From assembly GCA_050084515.1 (NCBI GenBank), contig CM114271.1:59582001-59646000 (forward strand): a DNA stretch of 64,000 nucleotides. The letters are read 5' to 3'. This stretch comes from Blasia pusilla (lineage: Eukaryota; Marchantiophyta; Marchantiopsida; Blasiales). The position numbers and the translations under genes are program-made. Below are positions 49,746-60,841 of this stretch, in pieces; within the stretch, counting starts at the first letter, position 1, and each line of letters begins with the position of its first letter. A model generated the notes under the pieces. It did no database searches, had not been told where the DNA came from, and saw only the letters and a list, made by a program, of their open reading frames with translations.

Positions 49746-50010
49746 TGGTTACACAAAAATGGACATGGACGAATTTTTTTGGACATGTCCATAGACATGG
49801 ATTGCAAAAGGTAGGGCCAATACTTATAGTTCATGATGGAAGGCAAAGCAAGGGTCGGCAAGGCAATAAGGGGGAAGGGAGTGGAGGTGAGCAAAGGAAG
49901 AAACGAGAAAGTGCAGATCATGAAGGCAAGTGAGAGGGATGAGAAAGAAGGGGAATATGGCATCCACATAGACACGTCCTTCTATAGGATAGACATAAGT
50001 CCCCGGACGT
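49746..50010 (-). repeat. Dispersed repeat family, copy 3 (inverted)
   Basis: The reverse complement shows the same order as the other copies: the GTCC-TATAGAAGGAC entry motif near 49976-50000, a pyrimidine-rich centre, ATGTCCA palindromes, and a TTTTTGTGTAACCA end at 49746. Confidence 0.75.
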
Positions 50011-51129
50011 GAACATGTTTGTAGACACGGTATCATGTCGAGAGCTTTTCTTCGAGGAAAGACAGACCTTCTAGTTGAGGTAGTCGTTGATGCAAGATGA
50101 ATTCTTTAACAAGTTTTCCTATTCATTATAGAATTACTTCACACACTCTTCATTCTCTTATGATAGAAATCACAATAGGTAGTGTCGAGGCGATCACTTC
50201 TTTATAGCACCTAATCCCAAAATTTCTAACTATGAAGTCTTTATAACTACTTTACGTTTGTTCACAAGGAAAATAATACAACTATATTGAACCATACTTA
50301 AGGAGATATGTTTATATTAATAGGCTGCTGAATAAAGATATACAAAGTGCAATCCCAAGTCATTCTATCGGTGATTCTAAGAAGTATCATCGAAGTTGAT
50401 GATTGCATAACTTGGTTCATGAATACCTCTCAAAGTTGTAGGCTGATTTTGTGGGCCTCGTGCAGCTCGTGCACAGTAGGCCCATAGCCAAGCTCGCAAC
50501 CAAGCTTGAAGGACCCCCCTTGGGCGAGCCTATCGCGGGTCTGGTGGGCTAAATGCGGGTTGAGGATGGGCCTAAAAAGTGGCATGCATGCTCAAGGATA
50601 ATCATAATGCGGGCTTTAACGCAGTTTCTATATGGGGTAGGATGCTTGAAGGGTAGAGGTTTTGGAGAAAAAGTAGAAGGTAAAGATAGGATAGTTGTAT
50701 TAGAGAATAGGTTAGTTACAAATGAGAGTAATTGAAGAAGTGGGGATAGTATTGATGGAGAGAGGAAAGGAGAATGTTTAAATATAATTGAATAGGATGG
50801 TTGTATTGGAAAATAGGTTAGTTGGAAATAAAAGTTGATAAAAAAATTTAGGATAGGTAAAAAAGGAATGGGACAAGAGAACAAAATAAGATTTGGGAAA
50901 TCGTGATTAGTGGAGAAGCACTTGAGAGGGTTGAGGAATAAATTGTAAGTGGGGTTAGATGAGGAAAAAGAATGAAGGGTTCATTCTCTTCCTTCCATCC
51001 ATTCAGAAACTCTCAAACGCTAGTGGCGTTCCAAATTCGGATTCTTCCTTTGGCAACCCACTTCCTAGACTCGACTTCTTTCAAGTCTCATTCCGCGTTT
51101 GGTCCAGGTTTCTTGGTCACGACCACAAC
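50011..51129. other. AT-rich spacer, nothing recognised
   Basis: No gene seen. A GC-richer patch at 50450-50570 with AAGCTCG/CAAGCTTG phrases resembles a decayed repeat similar to one near 62280-62430. Confidence 0.4.
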
Positions 51130-51269
51130 ATCTGAAATGCGACCCCTCGCTCGCGTCTCGTCTCTTGTCTCCTCTTTGAGACTACTCCAACGCGCAAACC
51201 ATCTTAGCGTGAGCCCGCTAATGTTTCGATGTTCCGCTTGGCACTCGTTTGGTCATGAGGGTCGCGACA
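51130..51269 (-). repeat. 3' LTR, partial
   Basis: About 120 bp (51148-51269) match the 5' end of the upstream LTR (57095-57216) with about five differences, ending at the TGTCGCGACC boundary. Farther left the match fades; a full-length 3' LTR would reach about 50635 but I do not see it. The 5' LTR carries an extra ~30-bp repeat of the CTCGTCTCTTGTCTCGCTCC type that is single here. Confidence 0.75.
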
Positions 51270-51283
51270 CTCACCCCTCTTTA
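51270..51283 (-). other. Polypurine tract
   Basis: On the minus strand the sequence AAAGAGGGGTGAG lies directly before the 3' LTR start, as expected for second-strand priming. Confidence 0.75.
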
Positions 51284-51957
51284 GAGATTGATGCCCTCAT
51301 CAACGCAAACCTTTGTTATGTCAAGTCTCCTGGGCAGCCTACCCCTTGACATTGAATTGCGTTCTGGTGGCTAACCCGCAATTCCTCTTAGTCTATAGTT
51401 GTCGCTTTGCCCCACTTAGAATTATTAGCCTCTCCTCTTTGATAAGCCTGGACAGGTTCCAAAGAACTAACCTATCAAATAAGCTAACTAAGTGTGCAAC
51501 CTTAGACTCTTCTGGCTCACTCTTGTAAACATCACACCTGTTTACCTGGTCTACAAATCGTACTACTATTGGGTTGCTCTCGTATTCGACTTAGGCGCGT
51601 CACTAAATTTACTTATGTAGCCACAAGTAAGATCACCCCAAGTCCCAAGACAGACTTCATCTGCCCCGCCGACGCTAGGGCGAGCCCGAGTGTAATCCAA
51701 CACAAGGTCCTGTTCTAGGTGCTTATCCACATACGAGCTCTCACCTCAAATACTCCTTGTATGTCGTTTTGACGTACATCCTAAGCCTATGATGAACGAC
51801 TCATAGCCATGCACTACCACATACAAATTGCAACACTCTGGCATCGAATCTCCAAATTCATACACTCCTTTATTGCAACACTAGCATATTCTAGTTACAA
51901 CGGCCTTCGGCCCAAGATTCCACTGGTTACAAGTCATGTCTCTAGCTTCTCCTTGTA

Positions 51958-52734
51958 CTAACGCATGTGCTTTGCTTGTGTTCGCTTGAAGTCTCGCAAC
52001 AACTCTTGCGCGTGTTCCAAATCTGCCTCCGCAATCCAAGTCGCCTCCTTCACATGGTAGCCCTTCCATTTTACCAAGTTTTCATACTTGTTGGCCCGAC
52101 GCCTCGAACGTAAGATGGTCTCCACCTCAAACTCCGGCTCCTCATTTATGATGATCGGGTGTGGTCTCACCACCTATCTCCACGCGAAATGTCCATTATC
52201 TTGAAGATATTTCTTCAACAATGACATATGAAAGGTCGGGTGAATCTTGAACTCGTCCTGCAGCCTCAAGGTGTACACATCCTCAAACAAGTTTGCCACA
52301 ATCACATATGGTCCAGCATACTTGGTAGACAGCTTCGCAGACAACTCTTTCGGAAGAGTGAGGTTCTTCACACTCAACCACACTTGCTCTCCAACTTGGA
52401 ATCGTACTTGGCGCCGACTCTTGTTAGCATGCTTAACGTATCTCATTTGAGCCTTTGCAAGACTTCGCCTTGCTCGCTCTTTCCGTTCTCGCATCTCCAC
52501 CAACAAACCTTGTGCCGTCGCTTGTCGTGTTCGTGCCAATGTAGTACCCTTCGAGAGGGCTAGGTCAAGAGGCCCTTCTGGCTCTCGTCCATTTGCCATG
52601 AGAAACGGAGATTCTCCAGTTGCAGAATGCTTGGTCGAGTTGTAGCAGTACTCCGCCATGCTCAGCCACTTGACCCAATCTCGTTGATCAGCACTTACAT
52701 AATTCCTTAAGTACTGATTCACGATAGAGTTCAC
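51958..52734 (-). pseudogene. Integrase C-terminal region and chromodomain
   Basis: 52734-52174 encodes the distal integrase (catalytic-core end, then a GPY/F-like module: STKYAGPYVIV). After a TAG at 52174-52176 the same frame continues into a chromodomain (YENLVKWKGYHVKEATWIAE, about 51990-52110). Chromodomains target such elements to marked chromatin, typically heterochromatin. Confidence 0.9.
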
Positions 52735-52743
52735 CTTTTCAGT

Positions 52744-53853
52744 CTATCCATCTTTCTGTGGGTGGAAAGCCATACTGAAACTCAACTTGGTCTTAAACCT
52801 TCTAAACAAGTGCTTCCAAAAAGCATTGGTAAACTTTGGATCCCGATCTGAAACAATGCTCCTCGGCAAACCGTGAGCACGCCGCCAGCTATCGAGAAAC
52901 AGTTGCGACGTCGTATAAGCCGTTGCGGAATCCACCGTCGGCACGAATCTTGCCAACTTGCTAAACCGATCAGCAATCATAAGTATAGCGTTGTATCCCT
53001 CAGATTCCGGAAGACTCGTGATGAAATCCATACTCACACTTTGCAAGGGTCCTTCTGGGATCGGCAAGGGATGCAGCAAGCTCTGTTTCTTATCATAAGA
53101 AACTCTATTCGCTGGGCAGGTCACATAGGTCTTCACATATTGAGCAACATCCTCTTTCATGTTGGGCCAAAAGAACCGCTTCGACATAACAGCTAGCGTA
53201 GATTTCTCTCCTTTATGTCCTACCAAGGGTCCGTCGTGACATTCCGCTAACACTTTGGTTCGCATCCTGCCTTGCCCTACATAGATCCTACTCTGTTTGA
53301 ACCTTAGTAAACCGTGCCTCAAACTTATGTTGGCCACCTTCTCACCTTGCTTCAACTTCCTCAGGTACTCCCCTGCGTGAGCATCCTTCATATATCCTTC
53401 ACGAATCCTTCTTTCCAGGTCTGTCTCTTTAGGGAACATTGCTCTCAAGACTTGTGTCGTCGATGGCATGTGTTCCTCCTTGCGACTCAACGCATCTGGA
53501 ATCACATTATCTTTACCTGGCTTGTGAATCAACTCAACATCCATCAACGCCAAGGTATCATGCCATCGTAGTTGCTTTGGTGTCACTCGATCCTGGGTCT
53601 CAAAATACTTGAGTGATATATTATCGGTGAATACTCGAGTCCTATGAAGCCCTAGATAATGCCGCCACTTCCTCAAGCAATGTACCACCGCGAACAACTC
53701 TTTCTTGTGAGTAGGCCATCTCCTTTCAGTATCGCTAAGCTTCTTGCTCTCATATGCCACCGGTCTCCCTTCTTGCACCAATATTCCTGCAACCGCGAAA
53801 TCACTACCATCGGTATGCACTTCGAACGGCTTGTCAAACTCCGACAGCTTCAA
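52744..53853 (-). pseudogene. RNase H and integrase core of the chromovirus
   Basis: RNase H (HTDGSDFAVAGILVQ near the start, then FTDN) followed by a linker (HKPGKDNVIPDALSRKE) and integrase. The zinc-binding HHCC module has H...H (ECHDGPLVGHKG) but the first Cys of the CxxC pair appears replaced by Tyr (KTYVTCPANR). Catalytic Asp residues are in SMDFITSLP and VSDRDPKF. A TAG at 52744-52746 interrupts the frame just before the catalytic Glu (TEKVN). Confidence 0.92.
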
Positions 53854-54859
53854 TACTGGTTCCTGCGATAGAGTCTGCTTTGTCTTGCAGAGCTTTTTGC
53901 CCGCACCCGGAGTTCGAGTGGCCTCTAACTCTGCAATCCGCTTGCTTTGCTGGGTTGAATGCCTTATTAACTTCCTGGGTCCGAGTCGTGTTGGAAAACT
54001 TTGCTGTCCAATCCGTGAGAGGTCTCACAATTCCCGAAAAGTTTTTCACATAAGTGCGATAGAACTGCACTGCACCTATGAACCTACTCATCCCCTTTAC
54101 AATGGATGGGGGTTCCCACTCGAAAATCGCTTTCACCTTCTGCATGTCTGGACTGACGCCATCTGCACTGACCACGTGACCTAAGAATTTGATCTTGCTC
54201 AAACCAAATTGGCTCTTCTCTACATTCGCATATAGCTAATTTTCCCTTAGCTTAGACAAGACCGCTCTCACATGTCGAACATGCTCCTCTAGTGCCTTCG
54301 AATAGATAAGTATGTCATCAATATAGATGATAACATCCTCATCCATTTCCTTGTGAAAAATGGAGTTCATCAATGTGGTGAACGTCGGAGGCGCGTTACA
54401 TAGACCGAAAGGCATCACTACAAACTCAAAGGAACTGTATCTTGTCCTACACGCAGTCTTCTCCACATCTGCCTCGGCAATCCGAATATGGTAATATCCT
54501 GACTTCAAGTCAATCCTATTGAAATATCTCGCGCCTGCCAGCCTATCAAAGAGATCATCTATGCTTGGTAGAGGATAATTGTTCCGAACCATCACTTTCT
54601 TGAGCGCAAGATAATCAACACACAACCTCATCTTTCCATCCTTCTTCTTTACAAAAAGAACAGGTGCTCCATAAGGTGACTTGCTAGTCCTAATGTAACC
54701 CTTTTCCAAGAGCTCACTTAACTGCTTTTTCAACTCAAGAAGTTCCTCCTGATTCAACCTATATGGTGCTTTTGAAGGCGGTTGGGAACCGGGTATGATC
54801 TCTATCCTATGATCAACGGCTCTATGTGGCGGAAATTTAGTCGGAAGCTTGTTTGTCAA
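53834..54859 (-). pseudogene. Reverse transcriptase of the chromovirus
   Basis: 54859-54236 contains the RT core with motifs [40 protein letters not shown] and the catalytic [10 protein letters not shown] stop at 54236 is followed by the frame 54202-53834 with KIKFLGHVVSADG and FIGAVQFYRTYVKNFS, the RT thumb side. A further frame change near 53.95 kb leads into RNase H. Confidence 0.93.
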
Positions 54860-54884
54860 GATATCCTAAAACTCCTTGACCACT

Positions 54885-56230
54885 TCATGGAGTGGTTCTG
54901 AGATTCCCCTTGAAGCAGTGTCCTGATCTCATCAAGCAAAGGAATCCATCCTCCAACTCGACCATGCTCCTCCTTGTAATCGAGTTCACTAACTCCTTTT
55001 TCGCCGGAACCTCACAAACCAACCCCACCTGTAACCGTTTGCCTTTTAGCAAGACGCTCAACCTCAAGGGTCTACGTCTTAAGTCCATCTCATACGCATC
55101 TAGGAATGTATTCCCCAAGACTCCGTCAATGCCATCCATTTTGCACACAGTGAAATTCTCCTTCAACTCGAAGACCCCGCATCCTACTGTCAAACCCAAG
55201 ACCAAATGAGAAGTCCGATGAGACTTGCCTCTTGCAAATCCTACTCGAATGGGCTCATCTGCCTTAGAGGTAGATAGTCCCAATTCCTTCACAATTCTCG
55301 GGCTTAGGAAGGAGTGCGAAGCACCTATATCCACGAGCAACAACACATCGCGATCAGCAATCTTGGATCTTAGATACACCAAATTGTGCGTCCTCTTGGT
55401 GACCTGAAGGGACGTCTCGAGATCGCCCGCCAACAGATGCTTAGCAGCAAACGCAATCATACTCCCATTACTAACCTTCGGTTTCGAACACACTTTCGCC
55501 AGGTGCCCCGGTTCGCCACAGTTGTAGCATACGACCTTGCCGTTCCCTGACTTCGAGTGTTGTCCTCCTCTCGGCTTTGCATGAAGTTCCACTCGTTTTG
55601 CTGCCGGGGCAGACGACTCTCCTGAATGGTGCTGGCCCCCACTCCAGACTCTTTTGAATGCCTCCTTATTTTTTGACTTCTTCGAAAAAACTTTTGGCTC
55701 AAAGGGTTTCTGGGTTTGGACCTCATTGTCCCCAATCCGCTCCGCCAACTTCAGAAGATCCGCGCAGGTATCTGCCAACGTCGGCATTCGGTAAAGGGCC
55801 TTCTCAGCGCTCGGCTTGAGTCCACTAATGAAGATAGCCTTCTTCGCGTGCTCATCCATCTTTGGAATAGAAGTCAATTTCGCACTAAACTCCCTCACAT
55901 ACGCGCTTAAGGAACCACTCTGCCGCATCCGCACGCATTCCACCGTGTCGTGCAACCCTTGGTACTCCGGAGTGAATCGATCCCCAATCAACACCTTGAA
56001 CTCCTCCCAACTCAGAGGTGACTCGCCGCCCAGATATTCCTCTCGTTGAGCTGTCTACCATTGTAGCGCATGATCCTTCAGGAAAGTAATGACTACCGTC
56101 ACCTTGTCCTGCTCAGCTGCCCTCTGCGCCTCGAAGTACAGTTCCAATAAGGAGATCCTTCACTTTCCACGAGCGCCCCACCCCAGTGAATGGCGTGTCT
56201 GCTCCACCAACAACTTCAACAAGTCCAACG
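54885..56230 (-). pseudogene. Gag and protease of the chromovirus
   Basis: The frame 55994-54885 carries the capsid C-terminal part (RFTPEYQGLHD, FISGLKP), a CCHC zinc knuckle (CYNCGEPGHLAKVC) and an aspartic protease whose active site reads LLVDIGASHSF, with Ile where Ser/Thr is normal, so it is probably inactive. The same frame extends upstream through SPLSWEEFKV, is broken by a TAG at 56055-56057 (HALQW then stop), and continues as ELYFEAQRAAEQDKVTVVI. More frame damage is likely farther upstream. Confidence 0.9.
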
Positions 56231-56567
56231 TCTAGCTTGACTCGGTCCGTTCCCCTGAGTTTTGGCCCAATGGCCCTGCGGAAGGATTCGCCTCTGGGAC
56301 GTCCTCACGACTGGCGTTCAGCTCTTTGGGAGTCTCCGTCTCCTCCATAGCTTCACGGTCCGGCATTGGTTCCTCTCTTGGTTTACGTCACTTGATTCGG
56401 CGCTTCTTGGGTTGTTCTCCCTTGATCGCCATTTTCAAGCCAACTCACTCAGATCTCCTCCTCGTTTCTTGCGTCCCTCCTCGAGCGTATGAGTCTAGCC
56501 GCTACCTTGAGTTTTCCCAAGCGTCCGGTTCATCCCACGACCCCAAGTTCTCGCTCACCAAGGATAA

Positions 56568-56579
56568 GCTCTGATACCA
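56568..56579 (-). other. Primer-binding site, initiator tRNA-Met
   Basis: The minus strand reads TGGTATCAGAGC, the standard plant PBS complementary to the 3' end of initiator tRNA-Met, two bases inside the 5' LTR end. Confidence 0.93.
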
Positions 56580-56581
56580 CT

Positions 56582-57216
56582 TGTCGCGCCCCTACTCTCC
56601 TTGAACGTCAATCTTTAGTGTTGCGGAAGCGTACGTTCAGTAGGTCACGATCTCATCGCCGATCTGCACCCAAACACACACTCTTGTTAGTCAGGTCTGG
56701 GCCAACCAGCGTTCCAACCCTCCAAGTTCTCAACTCGGCGTCTCATCAAGCTCAACCTTCCTTAGTTCCTAGTTTCCAAAACACGGCAAGTCCTTCAAGA
56801 CTTGGAACAGACTTCCTGGTTAGTCCAGGGATCTGAAACGGCACCCGCGCGCCTAGCGATCCCAACTGTTCAACGGTCCTCGTGTGAGTTCCAAACCGAG
56901 ACCCAAGTAATTGAGTCGCGGGGTGAAATCCAATAGGGATGTCTAAAATCACCTCAATAGACTTGGTGCAGGTTTTCCAACCCAACCCCCAAACTCGCGT
57001 TCCATTCCATGCCCTTGAGCCGCCCCGCGGCGCCCAAAGTGGAATCTCGAAATGTCTCGCTCCCTGCTCGGATCTCGTCTCTTGTCTCGCTCCCCGCTCG
57101 CATCTCGTCTCTTGTCTCCTCTTTGAGACTACTCCAACGCGCAAACCATCTCAGCGTGAGCCCGCTAATGTTCCGATGTTACGCTTGGCACTCGTTTGGT
57201 CATGAGGGTCGCGACA
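56582..57216 (-). repeat. 5' LTR (635 bp)
   Basis: Bounded by TGTCGCGACC and GGGCGCGACA on the minus strand, i.e. TG...CA ends within a short inverted repeat, with the PBS directly after it. CAAAA at 57217-57221 is the candidate flanking target sequence. Confidence 0.88.
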
Positions 57217-57229
57217 CAAAACATGTCGT

Positions 57230-58570
57230 CTATCTGCAAATCCTCCATCTCCATCTGGACTCGCCCTTCATCTTGAAGTTCACTCTCGTCATGTATCTCT
57301 TGTATGGTCGGCCGGTTTTTTTTGTGTCCATCAAAGAAAGATAGTATGCTTCTAAGGCTTCTTGACAATCCATCTTGCCGGTATTGGCCTGATGACGCTT
57401 GTGGTGATAAAGCTCCCAGTCTTGGTGGTTTTGACTGTGGTGATGGGGTTATACTACCTTCAACTTTGGGTCTCTTATCTCTTCTCTAAGACCCATCTAG
57501 AAGGCTATTGAATAAGGCCCAATCCTTTTTCCACTCATTTTCTTCCAATTTCCTACAAATTCTCCAATAGTACGCTCTGGCCACTTGAGTCGCAACTTCT
57601 TCAACTCTGCTTCCAGAACTTGTGGATCAATGGCGCTATCCAAATGCGCCTTCAATTCATCTTGTGTGACGAGACGTGAGACCGTCTAGAGATCTTCTTG
57701 TTCACCTTTGTACGCGTTGGTTGTCTCCATTTATCGTGGAGATCTTCCCCTCTTCCGTCAACCTCTTTGTAGTGAGGACTACAGTCTTCATGAGGTGGCA
57801 ACTCCATCTTGTCTTTTACCAAAATCTTTAAAAAAAGGGTTGTTTAGAAAATATTCCAACAATAGTTACACGATGACACACAATACATCCATAGATCAAC
57901 CAAGCTTGATCATTTACAAACATTTAGAGTCACACCTTCACCTTTTTCAATCAAGTCTTCCATTTCTCATGAAAAATATACAATCCTCAAACGGATTTAC
58001 AATCACACTATCGTGGATACTGGCCTTAATCCCGAATCAAGATTGTCTATACCTAATATTTTCAAATTTGCTCTAATATATGCAATAAGATACTCTAAGT
58101 TTTTGCGATCATAGGGGTTCAGAGCTAATGCCCACTTTCAAATCCTTTCCAAATAAGTAAATCTCACATTTGCGTAGGCATCCTCGATAACAAGGTTGTA
58201 TGTCACATAGTTCAAAATTTTCACAATCATTCCTAGGGCATAGATTTTAGTAGTTATGCTAAAAGGACGATTCTTAGGCCATGCTATCAAGTCCGATGCC
58301 ATGAACCCAACATGATTTTTTTGTTCATACTGCCACCATCTATGAGGTGACTCTAAGCACTCATGAGCCCACAAAATCGCTTGTGGTGACAAAAATATTC
58401 CTAGCATGAAGGTCGTTATGAAGAACCCCATGCTTGTGGACAGTCTCCATGGTACCACGAAGGGCAACCATAAGTTGAAATGACATTTAATGTCATCGTG
58501 AGACATCTAATCTTTCCAACTCTCCTAAACTAGCCCCGCCAATTGCGGGCAAATCAACAGTGTGAGCCTG
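57230..58570 (-). pseudogene. Protein-kinase-like pseudogene
   Basis: Minus-strand fragments of a kinase C-lobe. Near 58391-58442 the sequence reads HKHGVLHNDLHARNIFV, a catalytic-loop motif (H-x-D-L-x-x-x-N). In a different frame, about 58400-58140, it reads GFMASDLIAWPKNRPFSITT and IYALGMIV, matching the region around the APE motif and helix F. The end reads WALALNPYDR (about 58135). A DFG-like segment (SDFVGS) lies just before the frame change. Downstream at 57.25-57.70 kb are broken pieces with plausible composition (for example QDELKAHLDSAIDPQVLEAE) that may be its C-terminal part. At least one frameshift and several stops make it non-functional. The pseudo-active HNDLH motif is unlike the usual HRDLK. 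Confidence 0.65.
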
Positions 58571-58631
58571 TCTTATGAACATACGCTTCCGCAACACTTG
58601 AAATTGACGTTCAAGAGGAGTAGGCACACAA
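58571..58631 (-). repeat. LTR-end fragment fused to the kinase pseudogene
   Basis: Read on the minus strand, this segment (TTGTGTGCCTACTCCTCTTG, then AACGTCAAT...TTGCGGAAGCGTA) matches the plus-strand sequence at about 56582-56643, the internal-side end of the chromovirus 5' LTR, with a few substitutions and gaps. It is opposite in orientation to the chromovirus. Confidence 0.65.
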
Positions 58632-59949
58632 CATAATCACTCAATACTTATATAAACCCTCTCTAACACTAATAAGAGTGAAATGTACATATAATATCAT
58701 TTCACTATCCGAGAATGGACTTTGTTCATATACAACCTTGAAGTTATGTCCCCCCTTGTACCTATCCCGGAGATCTCCCTCCAACCCCTCTCCTACTGTG
58801 ACTCGTCCTTGGCCCCCTCCGCCGCCCACTCTTAAATGTGTCGAAGCCATCCCCATGGTTTCAATTATGGTTATTTCGTAACGCCATATGACACGTATGA
58901 TTTCAATCCAATGTAAGAACTTAGAGATGCATTGTTTACTCAAATCACACAAATTGGGTCTTCAAAAAATGGGAAGAACCCCGTCCAAGGATATTTCTAT
59001 CTCTTACTTCAATGATCTTTGCTCAATTAAGCTTTGCTTCTACTTTTCTCAACCCTTCTCTACACTTCACGTCCTCTTATTTATAGTATCCTTTTTCTCT
59101 TCACGCTCCTCTTAAAGGTAGTGCCTTTTCCAGAGCCTAAGGTCCTTGACCTTGATCTCTAGATCCCTTTTCCCTTGCAACATTTCCAATGACTCAATAA
59201 GATCTTTATTTTGTCTCAAGGTACTAGCTGGCTCTATGCAACTAATGTTCGCTCCACATGTTTCTTTAATCCTGCGGTAGCGTGACATCTACTTACATTG
59301 TCAACTTTATTCGTTGTGGTCTTAACCCTACTTGTTCCCTAGTCTGAATCCATCATCCAGGTGTTTAGTGTCAAGTGACACCATCTAAGAATCTGTGGAT
59401 GTGCTTGTTACATTGATATCTACGGATCCGATATCACTTGAAACTTGCGGATCTTGTGCCCTTTAACATCTATAGATTCGATAACGTATTGTCTTACTTA
59501 TGTCTTAACACTTATCAAAGGCGGTTGGAGATTTTAATGCTCTTAGTTCTCAAGGTGTTGTATCCTGATGTGTAGATGGAGCAATCAATGTCAATCACTT
59601 AGAGCAGTAATGGTGTGCGTGTTCAGATTATCCATTCAAGTTCTAGTCTTGCATATATTCGTCTCTATTCCTTAGGGTATTGGGTATGGGTTACATAGAA
59701 CTTGCAATAGACCTTGTGGAAGTGATGGTTTGGATGAGAGGCAAAGTAGTGGTGATAGTTGCGCGTAGTGAGGATGTTGATTGTAGACCACTATTATATG
59801 TAGTATGTTTTTGGGATTAGTATGGTTTCTTGAGTGGGGATCTCGTGTATGATCCGACATCACCATTAGTTGTAGTGAGTTAGTATATAATACATGAGGC
59901 TCAAGATGAGCGTGTGTATTTGAGTGTGTAAGTTCAAGCGTGTGCAAGT
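58632..59949. other. AT-rich spacer, nothing recognised
   Basis: No gene, repeat array or hairpin that I can support. A minus-strand open frame at 58641-58952 with a Gly-rich centre has no recognisable features. Confidence 0.4.
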
Positions 59950-60375
59950 TCTTCCATGATGAACTTGAGTATTTTGGTCATACGATATACGTAGAAGGAC
60001 TCAACGTTGAACAAAATAAGGTAAAGGCTATCTCACACATTCCATGCCCTACAAATATGAGTTGATTTAGTGCAATTATAGGATTGGTAAACTTCTTCTA
60101 TTGAGAAGGAGAGAGCATTCTACTTGCTCAAATAGATGGACGTCCACGCCCATCCTAAGGAGACTAGTTAGAAGATATCTTTTCTGATTGCATACATATT
60201 GGAGTATGTTGGCGCATTTTACTTGCATACTAATCCCTTTACTCTCATATGTATCATCATCTAAGGCGACTAGGGAAACTCAACCAAGATGCAAATATGT
60301 TGAGTTACAATCCTTATGTGAGTGAACGAGATGCAATTGAGGCTCATTGGCTTGGTAAGAGTGATGTGATCTAGA
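59950..60375 (+). pseudogene. Second gypsy fragment: RT end and RNase H end
   Basis: The plus strand reads DELEYFGHTIYVEGLNVEQN then KVKAISHIPCP, the RT thumb region of a gypsy element, followed by broken sequence and then KLNQDANMLSYNP and SERDAIEAHW, resembling the end of RNase H (cf. ADALSR). Much of the RNase H and all of the integrase are missing. It is a different lineage from the chromovirus. Confidence 0.7.
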
Positions 60376-60653
60376 AGATAGTGCTAGAATGACATACATT
60401 TGTCTATTTGGGTTTGTTAGCCATGGAGAGCCACAAAGCATCAACTTTGAGTCTTGATATCGAGGTCAATTGGAGAGCCCTTACATTCGAAGGCTAGAGA
60501 GGATGCAAAAAATGGGCACGACATCCACGAAGATGGGGTAGCCTTGGAATACCTACACATTTGTAGTATAATAGGCACAATGGGTGATAGAGATCTGGCG
60601 CGGATCCTATCGAGGTCCCGAGGTGCCGGATGAGGTTGAGGATAGGTATGTTG

Positions 60654-60841
60654 TGTCAGGAACATCGTTTCTGACAATTTTCCTGTTAAGGTCTTTCAGA
60701 GCCGGGTGACTTGTTGAGCAAGTCACATGTCCTTGGTAACCTGTGCGCACAGGTTACTAGGAGGATAGCTATTTTTAGGGGAAGAGCCTTTTGGCTCTTC
60801 ACAACCCTATATAAGGGAGGAATATGGCTTTCCAAAGCCAT
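60654..60841 (+). promoter_or_regulatory. Hairpin cluster around a TATA motif (LTR-like)
   Basis: Five inverted repeats in 190 bp: 60654-60663 with 60667-60676 (one mismatch); 60706-60713 with 60719-60726 (perfect, 8 bp); 60736-60757 (perfect 22-bp palindrome); 60781-60788 with 60793-60800 (perfect, 8 bp, TTTT loop); 60824-60831 with 60834-60841 (perfect, 8 bp). A CTATATAAGGG TATA motif at 60808-60818 lies between the fourth and fifth. Position after gypsy fragments suggests a decayed LTR promoter. Confidence 0.7.

Larger units (their letters stand above)
51130..57216 (-). mobile_element. Ty3/gypsy chromovirus, decayed
   Basis: A complete domain series in gypsy order on the minus strand: 5' LTR, PBS, gag with zinc knuckle, protease, reverse transcriptase, RNase H, integrase, C-terminal chromodomain, polypurine tract, partial 3' LTR. 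The chromodomain assigns it to the chromovirus branch. Multiple stops and frame changes make it inactive. A 5-bp target duplication could not be confirmed because the left LTR is incomplete. Confidence 0.95.
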
